This document shows, piece by piece, positions 1-9,852 of a stretch of DNA of 64,000 nucleotides. The position numbers and the translations under genes are program-made. The notes under the pieces are model-generated. The model did no database searches, was not told the origin of the DNA, and was given only the letters and a program-made list of their open reading frames with translations. The first letter of the stretch is position 1. Each line of letters opens with the position of its first letter. The DNA comes from Labyrinthula sp. Ha. Lineage: Eukaryota; Sar; Bigyra; Labyrinthulida; Labyrinthulaceae. The DNA lies in contig JAALGZ010000029.1 in NCBI GenBank assembly GCA_015227615.1, positions 310,001 to 374,000 of the forward strand, in the 5' to 3' direction.

Positions 1-136
1 TGTATCTAAGCGTTACAGCATCAGTTCAAAGGAAAAAGAGATTTTTGCTAGTTGTTATTGAAGATGGTATTTTGGAGAAAGGAGCTTCTCTTTAGAGAAA
101 TCTGTAAAGATAGGGATAGTCAAATACATAGGCTAT

Positions 137-376
137 TTAAAGTCGTATAACATCAGTCTTTCTGTCTAGTGGACAACAAAAGAAAAGTAAGCTAAATGGT
201 CCAATAATGAAGCACAGCCCGAACACAGTAATCAAGGTGTATAGACCAATAAACGGTCTATCGTGTAACATCTTCTCGGGAGCAGACCCAGGAATCATCT
301 GCATGCCAACTTCTCTTCTGGACCCCTCCTCGCGAAAGTCTCTGTAATCAATGTAATCTTCGTTTACTTTTGCCAT
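137..376 (-). CDS. Small single-pass membrane protein, unknown family (79 aa)
   Basis: The frame opens with an ATG (374-376) and codes 79 residues. The first 40 are polar and charged, with an acidic start and an RR pair. One hydrophobic segment follows (about residues 43-68, IGLYTLITVFGLCFIIGPF then LLFFCC), and a short polar tail ends in PLDRKTDVIRL. This predicts a small tail-anchored or single-pass protein, and the paired Cys at the membrane border could be acylated. I do not recognise the family. It lies 257 bp downstream of the next minus-strand gene, in a compact gene block, which favours a real gene. A missed upstream exon is possible because tiny introns occur in this genome. Confidence 0.5.
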   Translation of the reverse strand: MAKVNEDYIDYRDFREEGSRREVGMQMIPGSAPEKMLHDRPFIGLYTLITVFGLCFIIGPFSLLFFCCPLDRKTDVIRL

Positions 377-633
377 TCAAAATCTTTTTTGTACTTTTTA
401 AACGATAAAATATGAAATCCTTTATTTGGCAAAAAAATTAACGGTAACTTAGTTCTTGGGAGTATCGTTTGGGTTAGAAACAAAAGCACCTCTAGTAGAA
501 TGAGAATAGCGTGAAGAATACCAAATGTTTGCTTGCGTATCAGTTATATTTTACATAATCATAATTTAGAGCCTAGCTGCTATGTTATTATTCTATAAAG
601 GTTAGATAAATAACTAATTCTCTTAACCCAACT

Positions 634-1085
634 CTAGGCATGCATAGCTGAAAGAGCTCCTGCAGTCAACCCACTGAAGAACAATAAAATACCAATAGGA
701 TAAGCAAACCATAGAAAAATATCTCTGTTCCTTGTTGGCTCTTCAAATTTAGTCTGTGTAGCTGCAATAGTAATAAACATACCACTGAACATAATAGACA
801 GTACAGCTAGACATTTATGCGCCCCAGCATTCGTTGAAAGTGCACAAAAGCCCATACACACCGCGAACAGTCCAGCAAACGCAATGCCAATGTATATACC
901 AATGTCTCTCGCTCTATCTTCATTCCCTTTATCGTTCTGTTCCTCAATGTAAATCACAGACCTCCAGCACGCCATCCCAATTAGAAAAGTAATCACACTT
1001 GCCATTGCCTGAACCTTAAAGAAAAGAGAGCATATACCATTGAGGCTTTTGCTATGAAACTGATTCCACCATCTGCTTCTCCCAT
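634..1085 (-). CDS. Four-helix membrane protein, unknown family (about 140 aa), with a predicted 29-nt intron
   Basis: The main exon (634-1008) is open from ATG 1003-1005 and codes about 124 residues with four hydrophobic segments: SVITFLIGMACW, IYIGIAFAGLFAVCMGF, CLAVLSIMFSGMFITIA and FLWFAYPIGILLFFSGLTAG. An upstream ATG at 1083-1085 starts a 48-nt frame (MGEADGGISFIAKASM) that joins the main exon in frame if 1009-1037 is removed. That 29-nt stretch starts GTATAT and ends TTCAG. The join lengthens the first helix to a more usual size, and its length matches the introns proved elsewhere in this window. An alternative acceptor at 1015 gives a 23-nt intron, also in frame. Without the extra exon the protein is 123 aa. 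The four-pass layout recalls small tetraspan proteins, but I see no family signature. It is divergent from the Gemin2 gene, 197 bp away (1085 to 1283). Confidence 0.6.
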
Positions 1086-1282
1086 TGTACTAGTTGTTCT
1101 TTGAGTTTATTCGTGAACTATTTTTGGTTAATTTAGATATGTTCTTTCCGGGTGTAATAAGTGTGGGCTAATTTTGGGAAATCAGATTCAAACAGCACAG
1201 AAAACCGGCTTCTTTACAAGTGCAAGTTAACGAAATAACAATTTAAAAGAATTGACAATATTGAATATGCACAAGTGTAAGA

Positions 1283-2092
1283 ATGAATGGTGTCTTTTCG
1301 TATCCGGAATGTAAGTTAAAGACAACTGAGCTTGTTAAGCGAATAAGAGAGGAAAAAGCGATCGAAGATGTTTCTGAATACTTAGCTAGAGTTAGACTTG
1401 AGGCGGAAATGTTACCTAAAACTATTTCCTGTCCTCATAGTGTTACTTGTGATCAGCAGGTTGCCGCAGGGCTAGAGTTAGAAGCTGAGGTTGAGCCAGA
1501 TATCGAAGAAGAACGGAAGAAGTATATAATTACAGAGTTCCTAGAGGCCAGGCAGAAATTTTTGAAAGAGGTGAGCATCCAAGAGGGGTATTATACACAG
1601 ATGCGTAGAAACCTTGTCCCTTTTCTCCCGAAAAATGAAGACTACATTTCATGGTATAAAGTTCTGTTTGGAACAAAGTCGGTTCCTAATTTTCTGCTTA
1701 CAAACAAAAATAAAAAATTACATGCAAATGGGATGAAAAAAATAAATAAAAAATATTCAGAGGAGGAAATTTATATGATGTTCAGTTCGCTTGGGAACCG
1801 ACCCACTGTTCCCATCTTGTTCTATATTAGTTACTCTGCTATTGATTATATATTAGAAATTTTGGCTCACTATGAAAAAAATAGAACAAAAGAGTTCTTG
1901 ACTATAGAGAAGTTAGAATGGTGCTATGCTTTGTTCCTTCGCCTGGAGCCTCCGTTCGTTGTTGAGACTTCTTTTCTATTGGCTAGACTGAAGCAGAACT
2001 TCATTTCTATTCTCAGAAACAATCCTGCAACTGATGTAAAAAATGCACTTCAAGGCCTTTTAGTTATTCTAGTTGAATACTTTAACCTCTAG
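1283..2092 (+). CDS. GEMIN2: Gemin2 / SIP1 family protein (snRNP assembly)
   Basis: This is an intronless 269-residue protein of the SIP1/Gemin2 family, which helps load Sm proteins onto spliceosomal snRNAs as part of the SMN complex. The match rests on conserved anchors in the right order. Near the N terminus is EYLARVRLEAEMLP, like the EYLxRVxxEA segment of animal Gemin2. WCYALFLRLEPPFV corresponds to WLYALLACLEKPL. The C-terminal helix ALQGLLVILVEYFNL corresponds to ALNLLICLVSRYF. It is slightly shorter than human Gemin2 (about 280 aa). The middle part (about residues 60-150) is poorly conserved and lysine rich. Translation starts at the ATG at 1283. The gene converges on the BART-like gene with only 33 bp between stop codons, so their 3' UTRs must abut or overlap. 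The family call is recognised from memory of the family, not from a search. Confidence 0.82.
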   Translation: MNGVFSYPECKLKTTELVKRIREEKAIEDVSEYLARVRLEAEMLPKTISCPHSVTCDQQVAAGLELEAEVEPDIEEERKKYIITEFLEARQKFLKEVSIQEGYYTQMRRNLVPFLPKNEDYISWYKVLFGTKSVPNFLLTNKNKKLHANGMKKINKKYSEEEIYMMFSSLGNRPTVPILFYISYSAIDYILEILAHYEKNRTKEFLTIEKLEWCYALFLRLEPPFVVETSFLLARLKQNFISILRNNPATDVKNALQGLLVILVEYFNL

Positions 2093-2125
2093 ATGGAATT
2101 GAGATTGAAGCACTATAACTGTTAA

Positions 2126-2635
2126 CTACTTACGTTTGCTGTGACGAAAGTGCTCACGCTGCATGTATTTGTGAAAATATATGTAATCAAAAGAAGAGTA
2201 TAGTGCTTCTAGAAACCACTTGCTTTCTTCACCCTCGTAAAATAGTGTTAAATCTTTTCCCTTGAGTAGCATTTTAGTTTCAGCTAAGAAGTCGTCAATG
2301 TTTAAACCTGTTTCGTCGAGAAAACCTTCTAAACTATCTTCTAGTTGTTTCAAGAACTTCTTGTGGCAAAGAAGCAGCTCATGTCTGTTTCCTTCTCCAT
2401 TGTCTGTTTTGCTTTCTTCGTCTAGTGAGATAGAATTTTTAAAAAGGTGGTGATTCGCAGCGGCAAACTTCTTTAATGGTTTCAAATTTTCTTTTCGACT
2501 CGTGGTACAGTAAAAGTTCGTCAGCTGCTTTAGAATTGACTCGTGGCAATTCTTGCCACAGCCGGGCAAAGCAAACAAAAAGGCATTTTCGTCTTCGCGT
2601 TTCTCTTCCTTGTGCTCTGAATATTTTGACTCCAT
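2126..2635 (-). CDS. BART-like domain protein (ARL2-binding protein / CFAP36-like)
   Basis: This is an intronless 169-residue protein starting at ATG 2633-2635. A charged N-terminal 25 residues precedes an all-helical region that fits the BART-like fold: ILKQLTNFYCT, then LKKFAAANHHLFKN, then a long acidic helix (KKFLKQLEDSLEGFLDETGLNIDDFLAE) and finally LEALYSSFDYIYFHKYMQREH. In ARL2BP and CFAP36 the same order of helices binds the small GTPases ARL2 or ARL3, and the C-terminal D-(Y/F)-x-x-F-x-x-x-M pattern is typical. Family members act in microtubule, mitochondrial or ciliary ARL2/ARL3 pathways. It lies tail to tail with Gemin2 and head to tail with ATG4 (about 180 bp between them). The call rests on pattern and helix order, so confidence is moderate. 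A different helical GTPase-binding protein is possible. Confidence 0.6.
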   Translation of the reverse strand: MESKYSEHKEEKREDENAFLFALPGCGKNCHESILKQLTNFYCTTSRKENLKPLKKFAAANHHLFKNSISLDEESKTDNGEGNRHELLLCHKKFLKQLEDSLEGFLDETGLNIDDFLAETKMLLKGKDLTLFYEGEESKWFLEALYSSFDYIYFHKYMQREHFRHSKRK

Positions 2636-2814
2636 GAAAGTTTTCTTAACCGTTAGATGATATTTAAGACATTACTGAAATACAAACACGTGTTTAGTTC
2701 ACATAAAACACACAAACCGCGATAAAGGGTATTGTCAAAGCTAAAGTAGTCTTTCTTATGTTATTGTTTCAATGCAGTCGAGCTCGTAAAGAAAAAATAA
2801 ATAGTCCAGTTCAG

Positions 2815-4023
2815 TTACACCAAAGCGAAATCATCCTCCTCCTCTCCTTCAACCTCAAGTTCAGAAAAGGTCGGTCGGGTCTTTGAAAATGTAATGATTT
2901 TTTCTACATCTTTGGTTTCCTGTAGTACAGTGACTGCAGAAACAAAGTTAGTAAAACGTGACTCCAAATCTACATAAAATCCAAAAGCCATAGAAGGATC
3001 AAGGTCATCAAAACTTAGAGTTCGCATTTGTTTACAATGATACGTCTCGAGGTCATTTTCGGTTAAGTCTATTGCTCCAGATTGACCTGAGGAGAAGTTT
3101 ACTTCAATAGTACTTTGTACGGTGTGTGGATCCAAATAAATGAGCTTTTCTTCCTGTACGCCAACAAAATACAAGGAGCTCCGGGGCTTTCCACCTATTA
3201 TTCCTACAGAACTTTCTAACTTCATCAACCCTGCTATACATTTTCTATATCCCTCATTTACTTTATCCAAGCCCAAACGTACAGGAAGAAGAATTAATAT
3301 GCTATTTTTCCAATCCTTAGATAGGGTTTGTATTTCTTCAAAATAAACAGCTCCATCAGAAGAAAAGTAGACAGACAAATTCTTCTTAGTCTCTGTTGAT
3401 TCTGTGATTATCCCATTCTCGTTAAGCAGATCACGTGCAACTTGACAAACAGTGTTGGGACCGTACCTAAATGATAAATGGAAGGGGTAAATATACCATT
3501 GTCCAACTTCTAATCCATATTGGGCACCGATTTGGCACATTCGATGAATCCCGAATGTGCTGAATACCTTAGGTGCATCTACGAACCACTGAACAAGTTT
3601 AGAATGATCTTTATTTTCAATCGACACAGCAGAGTTATTCTTATATAGTATATTATTGTGTTTATTTTTATCTTCAGGTATAGATTTCAAAGCATCATCA
3701 ATTCTCTTGTATCCAAATGCTTCACCTAAATGTCGTTGCAGAGTTTCGGCAAGCAGCATCTGGGCAGTACGCAACATGCAACCCCACCCTGCATCCGAAG
3801 TAACTCTATTTCCATTAGGGGTTAATGGAAAAAAATTCTTTCTGTAAGTAAACCATACAAGCCTATAGAACCTTTGTTGCAGCAGCTTTAAATTCTCTGA
3901 TTTTCGTCCTTGTTCAACATTTTCAAGTTTATACAAATAGTTGAACAAGTATACATCTTTAGATTGTTCCACTGGTTCTACAAAAGACGATGAGCTCCTT
4001 AAAATATAAGGAATTTCATTCAT
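2815..4023 (-). CDS. ATG4: ATG4 cysteine protease (autophagy)
   Basis: This C54-family peptidase processes ATG8/LC3 precursors and later removes ATG8 from lipid. All three catalytic positions are visible: Cys82 in SDAGWGCMLRTAQML, and Asp298 and His300 in LIYLDPHTVQ, matching the Cys, Asp-x-His layout of human ATG4B. The regulatory and substrate-binding segments QWYIYPFHLSFRYGPN and GIIGGKPRSSLYFVGVQ are also recognisable. At the extreme C terminus, EEEDDFALV is an acidic stretch followed by F-x-x-V, a good LC3-interacting (LIR) motif like the C-terminal LIR of animal ATG4B. The open frame extends ten codons further upstream only by using a TTG, so I start at ATG 4021-4023. This gives 402 aa, close to the family norm. 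It is divergent from the EF-hand gene, with 159 bp between start codons, so they share a promoter region. Confidence 0.95.
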   Translation of the reverse strand: MNEIPYILRSSSSFVEPVEQSKDVYLFNYLYKLENVEQGRKSENLKLLQQRFYRLVWFTYRKNFFPLTPNGNRVTSDAGWGCMLRTAQMLLAETLQRHLGEAFGYKRIDDALKSIPEDKNKHNNILYKNNSAVSIENKDHSKLVQWFVDAPKVFSTFGIHRMCQIGAQYGLEVGQWYIYPFHLSFRYGPNTVCQVARDLLNENGIITESTETKKNLSVYFSSDGAVYFEEIQTLSKDWKNSILILLPVRLGLDKVNEGYRKCIAGLMKLESSVGIIGGKPRSSLYFVGVQEEKLIYLDPHTVQSTIEVNFSSGQSGAIDLTENDLETYHCKQMRTLSFDDLDPSMAFGFYVDLESRFTNFVSAVTVLQETKDVEKIITFSKTRPTFSELEVEGEEEDDFALV

Positions 4024-4182
4024 TTCTTCTGCCTTCCTTCTCGATTTGGACAACTAACTCTATTGTAGTTGTTTCTCACAGATTGGTTCCCAATCATACG
4101 CATTTTGGGCAAACTTCTTATTTCGCTTTGCAGTTGCAATTTAGCCGTTTAAGAAGAATCAGAAGTGTACCTGAGAAGAAAC

Positions 4183-4704
4183 ATGGAAAGAAAAGATGAA
4201 GCCAAGTTAGCCAACCTGCGTCAAAGTTTTGCAAATTTTGACTCGAATAATAATGGATTTATAGATAAGAATGAATTGAAGGAGTTATTGAAGAGTTTTA
4301 ACTTAGAGTTCACCGAAGAAAGGTTTGAGGAGTTGTTCCTAAAGCTGGACACAGACAAAAATGGCCAAGTTGATTTTAAAGAATTTTGTTTTATCTTTGA
4401 TGAGATTGAACAAGGTCTTGATCATAAAATAGTTGAAGCATTTAATGCTTTTGACAAAGATGGCAACGGTACAATTGATGTATCAGAGATGAAAGGTGTT
4501 TTTCAAAGACTTGGAATTGATGCATCAGAGCAAGAAGTCAAGGATGTGATGAAGTTAGTTGATGACAATGATGACGGAGAAATAGATCTAGGGGAGTTTA
4601 CTAAATCTTATATGGAACTTAATATCAAGAATGCAGTTGAGAACAATCCTGATTTGCTGAAGCCTGAACCAGAAACTAGTTCAGGGTGTTGTGTGATCTG
4701 TTAA
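4183..4704 (+). CDS. Calmodulin-like protein with four EF-hands and a C-terminal CaaX box
   Basis: This 173-residue protein has four 12-residue EF-hand loops with complete Asp/Glu ligands: D20-E31 (DSNNNGFIDKNE), D56-E67 (DTDKNGQVDFKE), D91-E102 (DKDGNGTIDVSE) and D127-E138 (DDNDDGEIDLGE). All four should bind calcium. Unlike plain calmodulin it has a tail of about 35 residues ending SSGCCVIC. The last four residues (C170-V-I-C173) form a prenylation CaaX box, and the adjacent C169 could be palmitoylated, so membrane anchoring is likely. The open frame extends upstream to a GTG at 4165. I chose the ATG at 4183, which gives a normal N terminus just before the first helix. The layout recalls prenylated plant CaM53-type or CML proteins. 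The calcium sensor role is clear, but its targets are unknown. Confidence 0.9.
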   Translation: MERKDEAKLANLRQSFANFDSNNNGFIDKNELKELLKSFNLEFTEERFEELFLKLDTDKNGQVDFKEFCFIFDEIEQGLDHKIVEAFNAFDKDGNGTIDVSEMKGVFQRLGIDASEQEVKDVMKLVDDNDDGEIDLGEFTKSYMELNIKNAVENNPDLLKPEPETSSGCCVIC

Positions 4705-7700
4705 ACAACATGGACACTAGGTTAGCGTCAAGTTTTGTTCTTCTTTAAGCTTAATTAATGATAGTATGAATTTCTTAATTGTATTTCTTACACGGAATAC
4801 GATTAATACTATACTGACAGTTAATTATTTTCACAGTCGTCTCAGGTATCTAATACAAACACCAAACATTACATCCAGTTACTTTGAGTTCCTCTTAGAA
4901 TCGCGGATTTATAAATTTCCTGTATATAACATGAATTGTATCTCATTTTTCGCACGAGTACAACTTTTCAGGTCTTAACCCAGTTGGCTGAGGAAAGCAC
5001 TTGGACCAAGCTGTCGACTTAATCCAAACCGTGTTCATGCTAATTCTGACACCATCTCGCTTTAAATTTGTACTTAAAGGTTTATAGCTTGCACCCAATT
5101 TAACATAATCTATCATTTCACGTTTCTAGAGTTGCAACTGTCACTGTAACTAGTGGAGTTGAGCTTTGCATTGGGGTCAGCGCAATTACCATTCCTGCCA
5201 CTATTGTTGGGATGAGGTACTTAGAGCAATAAAAGAGGAAAGTAATAATTTTTTAATAGAGTGTACCTTGTTCATGGCAGCTCTTAATAAAATACTGTCT
5301 ATGATAATTAGGCAGTTTTAATTTTCACTGGATTGATCCTCTCATTCAGTCAGAGTAACATTACCCTAGGAACATATGAGACAGGAAGATTAGGTTGGTT
5401 TCATAAGATCACTATGGTAAGCAGTATTCACTAGTAGAGGAGTATTCCTGTGGCAGGAAAATAGTAGTTTGTAATGGGAATACTAAGCTCTATACATTTG
5501 TATATTTCTAGTGATGCTGTTGCTGTTATTAACCGCGCACATTTAATGATGACCAATGTCATCGTCACTTTGATAAATAAAGTGTTCATTCAACATTTCA
5601 TTCTCGCTTAGAGACATAACTTGAGTCTTGACAGAGCATTTTTAGCAAATGTAAGTTTCAGGGTTTATAAAGACACAGTAATTTTTGTTTTGCGTGAGTC
5701 TGATTTTGAGGAGTCTCAATTCCTCGCCGAAGAATTTTCCTCCGTCTGTAACGCTAGCCAGCCTCTAAGTTGTTCTGTGCATTTTAGCTAATATTTATTT
5801 CTTTTTAAACAGGTAATTAAGTAACCCTCTAATATTTAGGGTAGTTAGTAAGCGGAAAAACAATATGTTAAACAACAAAGAATCCTATATTCTGTATGAG
5901 CTAAACTTGGGCTACCTTTTAGCTAGAGAAGAGATATTACCTAGGACTAGCAAAAGCAAGACATGTAATATACACCATTCACAACAGCACTAGTCCCAAA
6001 GAGCGATGAAATTAGAAATTAACTTATTATAGTAAGCAATTTCCTACATGTAGCTAAGAGAATCCTTGCAATTTAATAAAACCTAAGAATAGAAGACAGG
6101 ATCCGAATTAGCTTAATTCAATAAGTTGAAAGGAGTTAAAGCATTCTTGTTCCAAAAAAACTATAAGCTCTAGTTTAGAATGTATACTGGTTGGTGAGAA
6201 GGATGGACTGACAGAATGAATAACTAACGTTTTTTTTGTATATTTTCTAAGGCATAATTAGTAGAGAAAAAGATTTGAGTCTATTTAAGAACGATATTCA
6301 TCTAGTTCAGCTCACCTGTTAATGGATAATCTATGAATATGTATCATTTTAAGATATGAACTTTAGACTCTTTATTCCGAAACTGTGTTCGCTAGGATTT
6401 CCGATTTACAAGTGGCAGGAAAATTTGTAATAAGAACTCCATCTACTTAGTATAAGTCCAGTACGAAAGTTCTCGGAAAGGAACACCAAAGTATTTTTTT
6501 GAGGTTAATTTAATATATCCTCGTAGCTGCCTATTTATATTATGTCTGATCTATCCAAGGATAGGTGTTATTAAAAGCAGCAATTCTTCCCTCGGTGTTA
6601 TCTTTCATCCGGGAAGCCCATAAGTTCTTCTAAATTTAAATTTATAACCTTGAATCCTAAAATTTCTAAAAGAAATTTATACCTCGTCTCCCGCCACCTA
6701 AGTCCAATTTATTTAAGTGTACAACCCTTGCTAGACTCAGGTTCCCGGTTTTTATCACTAAGTGAACATTGAGAAAAGTTAGGTTGAATCCTATTACAGA
6801 GTCCCTTCCCGTTGCGTTAGTGAATAATGCAAAATTTAATATAAATTTTTTCCCTATAGAACCTCAAGTTTCATTTAGCAAATTAATATGTAATGAAATT
6901 AAATGTTCTTGTACTAATTTCTTTACTTAAGTACTCATGACGTACACTGCTTCATACTGTTACATACATATATGACAAGCACAATATGATAATCACCGTT
7001 GAGTCAGAGTCTGGTTTGGTCGTAGATACCTTACCAACAAACAATCCCATTGTTTGTCGTTGCCATTTTTTTGTTGTATTGTTTATCAAATATATTTGTG
7101 ATATTCCTCCAAACGGGAGCAAAGTCAATTAGATTACCAAAGGATATCCAGTTCACGTGTGCTTGCGGTGGCGTTTTAGACAAGCTTCTTAAAGTTGTAT
7201 GTTAGTCTTGTTAATCCTTACATTGAGTGGAAATAATTTTGTGTAGTGTTACGAGTCCATAGCTCTAGCTAGCAATTACTGATATTATTTGAAGAAAATA
7301 TACATGAAGGTTTAGGTGTCCTATTCTCAAACTTTCAACAACAGATTGCGAAAAGTCTTAACAGTTTCCAATGAGATTGATAATACTCAAAGTCTTGAAG
7401 TACTATTCGATGTGTTCTTATACATCATTCTTTGATGATTCTAAGAGTTGTACATATACATTGCTGAGTTGTTAACGTGGGCCTGGAATAATTCACGTAG
7501 AAATAAGGGCTCCATCATTTGGTAGCTTATGATTGGGAATGGAACATTTGCTACTGAAGAAAAATTCTAATATCAAGCTTATGGCTTTAACTTCTGCAAG
7601 GGGACCAGTTATACAAAATATGATAAATTCAACGAAGTGTGCTACAAAAAACTCTATAACAATGTTCTACTAAACATTATCATCGGCTAAATTCTCCGGA

Positions 7701-9842
7701 AAGTTAGGTGTGACATATAGGTGACTTTTCACATAAATACCCAAACGATTAATGGGTCTTACTCAATATAGCTGAGAGGTTTCTGCAATTTGATCAACAC
7801 TGCCGGGAGTTTCTTAGAAATTTTCGCTGCTCCTATGACACTCTCATACATTATCTCTTGACATTGCAATCGTGTAAATTAAGACTTTCCAAAAATATAT
7901 TTTACATAGACAAAGGAGGTGAATCTAAGTATATCGTATTTCCTGTACATGGAAGCAATATGGATATAATTAATTGCTACGAAGATTGAATATGTATTTG
8001 GGGTGAACTTTTGTAGCTATGCAATATACATAATTTAGAAATTGCATCAGATTCATTGTCTGGTCTATTTCTGTAAATCTCATCTGGTTAAAGTAAATTT
8101 ACCATCACAAACTTTTCTGTTTGATCCACCTTCTATCTAATGCGAACAATACTAGGTAAAGTGCCGAAAAACTTAATCGCTGGAGCATTAACAGTCCGAA
8201 CCGATAGTTTCTTTTAGAGAAAAGACCCTGGTAGACTTATCTAAAACACATTCGTTGCATGTGTTTACTGGTCTAGTAATTATGTCTGGGAAACGCGCGC
8301 TGGATACAACCTAGCATAAGCAATTTGAAAACTATTACCTGGTATAGTTAATATACAGCTAATCTTAGGTAACGAACCACACGCGAACAACGAAGAAAGG
8401 ATAATACGTCACCAGTAAGCGGCATCTAAAACAACAGAGTTTGTCATTAACTGAAAGGGAAATGAGATGATAAATCTTAGTGTTCTTGTTGCTGATTATT
8501 TTATTAAAACAGTATCCACTTGGTTAATCTTGAGAAAGGATGGATATTCTATAGAGTTTTGTTGAAAATTGTAGGTAGTGGAGTTAGAAACATATATATA
8601 TATATATTCGGACTTCGCGTAGCAGAAAGATTTTCAATTTTCCTGTAGTTAAGGTAAATGACAACATGATAGGAGACATTCCGGATTAAAATATCCCTGG
8701 GGCACAAGGTTGAGTAGCCTGCTACAACGCTCTATAACCTACAGTTTAGGGTCAGTGCTTCGAAACATAAGTTATGCGCTGTGTCTCGTCGAAGTCCACG
8801 AGTGCTTTGTCCTTGTCGCTATTATCGTTAGCACCGGAATGTCAGTTTAAAGTTGGTGAACTCTAGTAAAAGTAGTCATAAGGTGAGTTCAGGGTTAATG
8901 CTACTGGGCTTAATTTAGGATAGCTGGTGGTGGAGCGTTAGCTTATCGTAAACAAACAATACCTTGGGAAATTGTATCTTTCCATAAACACAAACCTAGA
9001 ACTCGTGAACCAAGTCAAGTTGGAAAAGGCTTGAGCTATGAGACTGTATGAACTGTTATTGTTGAATATTTTCTCATTAATCTTCCACCGTTCATTTTGC
9101 TTAGAGTTTTAGCTCTTAGTGCATTCTAATTTGAGTGGCTGTATACAGAAGAAGTCAAGAACACATTCAAAATAAGAAAAAGCTTGTAGTGTATAAAATT
9201 TTGAGTAACGACTACTTAGTATTTCTAAGTGAAACTTGATATGTGGTTTTGCGCGACCTTTTAATCTTTAGCATATATGAAGCTGGATTTTATAATTAGC
9301 AAGTGAAAGCAAGGATATAGAAAATTTAAGTTCCTCTTAAATCTTGTTAAGAGTTAAAGGCTTAAAATATAGTATGGATAATTTTGTTTGGTTTCCCAAT
9401 AGAAATCCCATCATGAACGTCTCATCATTCATCTGCCCTTTTCATATATAAATAGTTCAGAAGTCTTCGAATTGCATATTTCTTGTATGACCGATCTTAT
9501 CCTAAGTTGGTGTTATTTCAAATATATTTTTTCGAGAACCTTTCGACAACATATATAGCCGAGTAATTGTAAATCAATATATGTCTCAAGTCTTATCCTG
9601 GAAAAAAGTGAGGAATCTAGGCAAGGTAAGGTTAACCCTAACTTTAGGTCAAAAAAGTCTACTAATGTCAGTTATGGATAAGGGAGAAGAGTATTTAAAT
9701 ACTAACGTTAGAAATAACAGTTCAACGATAGTGATGTCTACATCAAATTGCATCCTTCAAATATTCTAATACAGCAAGAAGCAACTGCAAAAGTAGGCGT
9801 AATATGGCGTTACCACAAGTACAAGATAGAATATCAGGTGGG
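4705..9842. other. Gene-free A+T-rich stretch
   Basis: I see no open frame with coding character, no tRNA and no clear repeat here. There is a short (TA)n run near 8592-8608. The short open frame just after the EF-hand gene (4766-4978) has no family features and lies in probable 3' UTR. Confidence 0.6.
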
Positions 9843-9852
9843 ATAAATATTC
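9843..9852. repeat. Target-site duplication, left copy
   Basis: ATAAATATTC, identical to 10727-10736 on the far side of the MULE-like element. Confidence 0.7.

Noticed and set aside
4024-4053. Ten extra N-terminal residues for ATG4
   Set aside because: They depend on a TTG start. ATG 4021-4023 is the first real start codon, unless an upstream exon exists.
4165-4182. Longer EF-hand protein start
   Set aside because: The upstream start is a GTG. The ATG at 4183 gives a typical N terminus.
8592-8608. (TA)n run
   Set aside because: Ordinary microsatellite in A+T-rich DNA. A similar one is at about 32633-32651.
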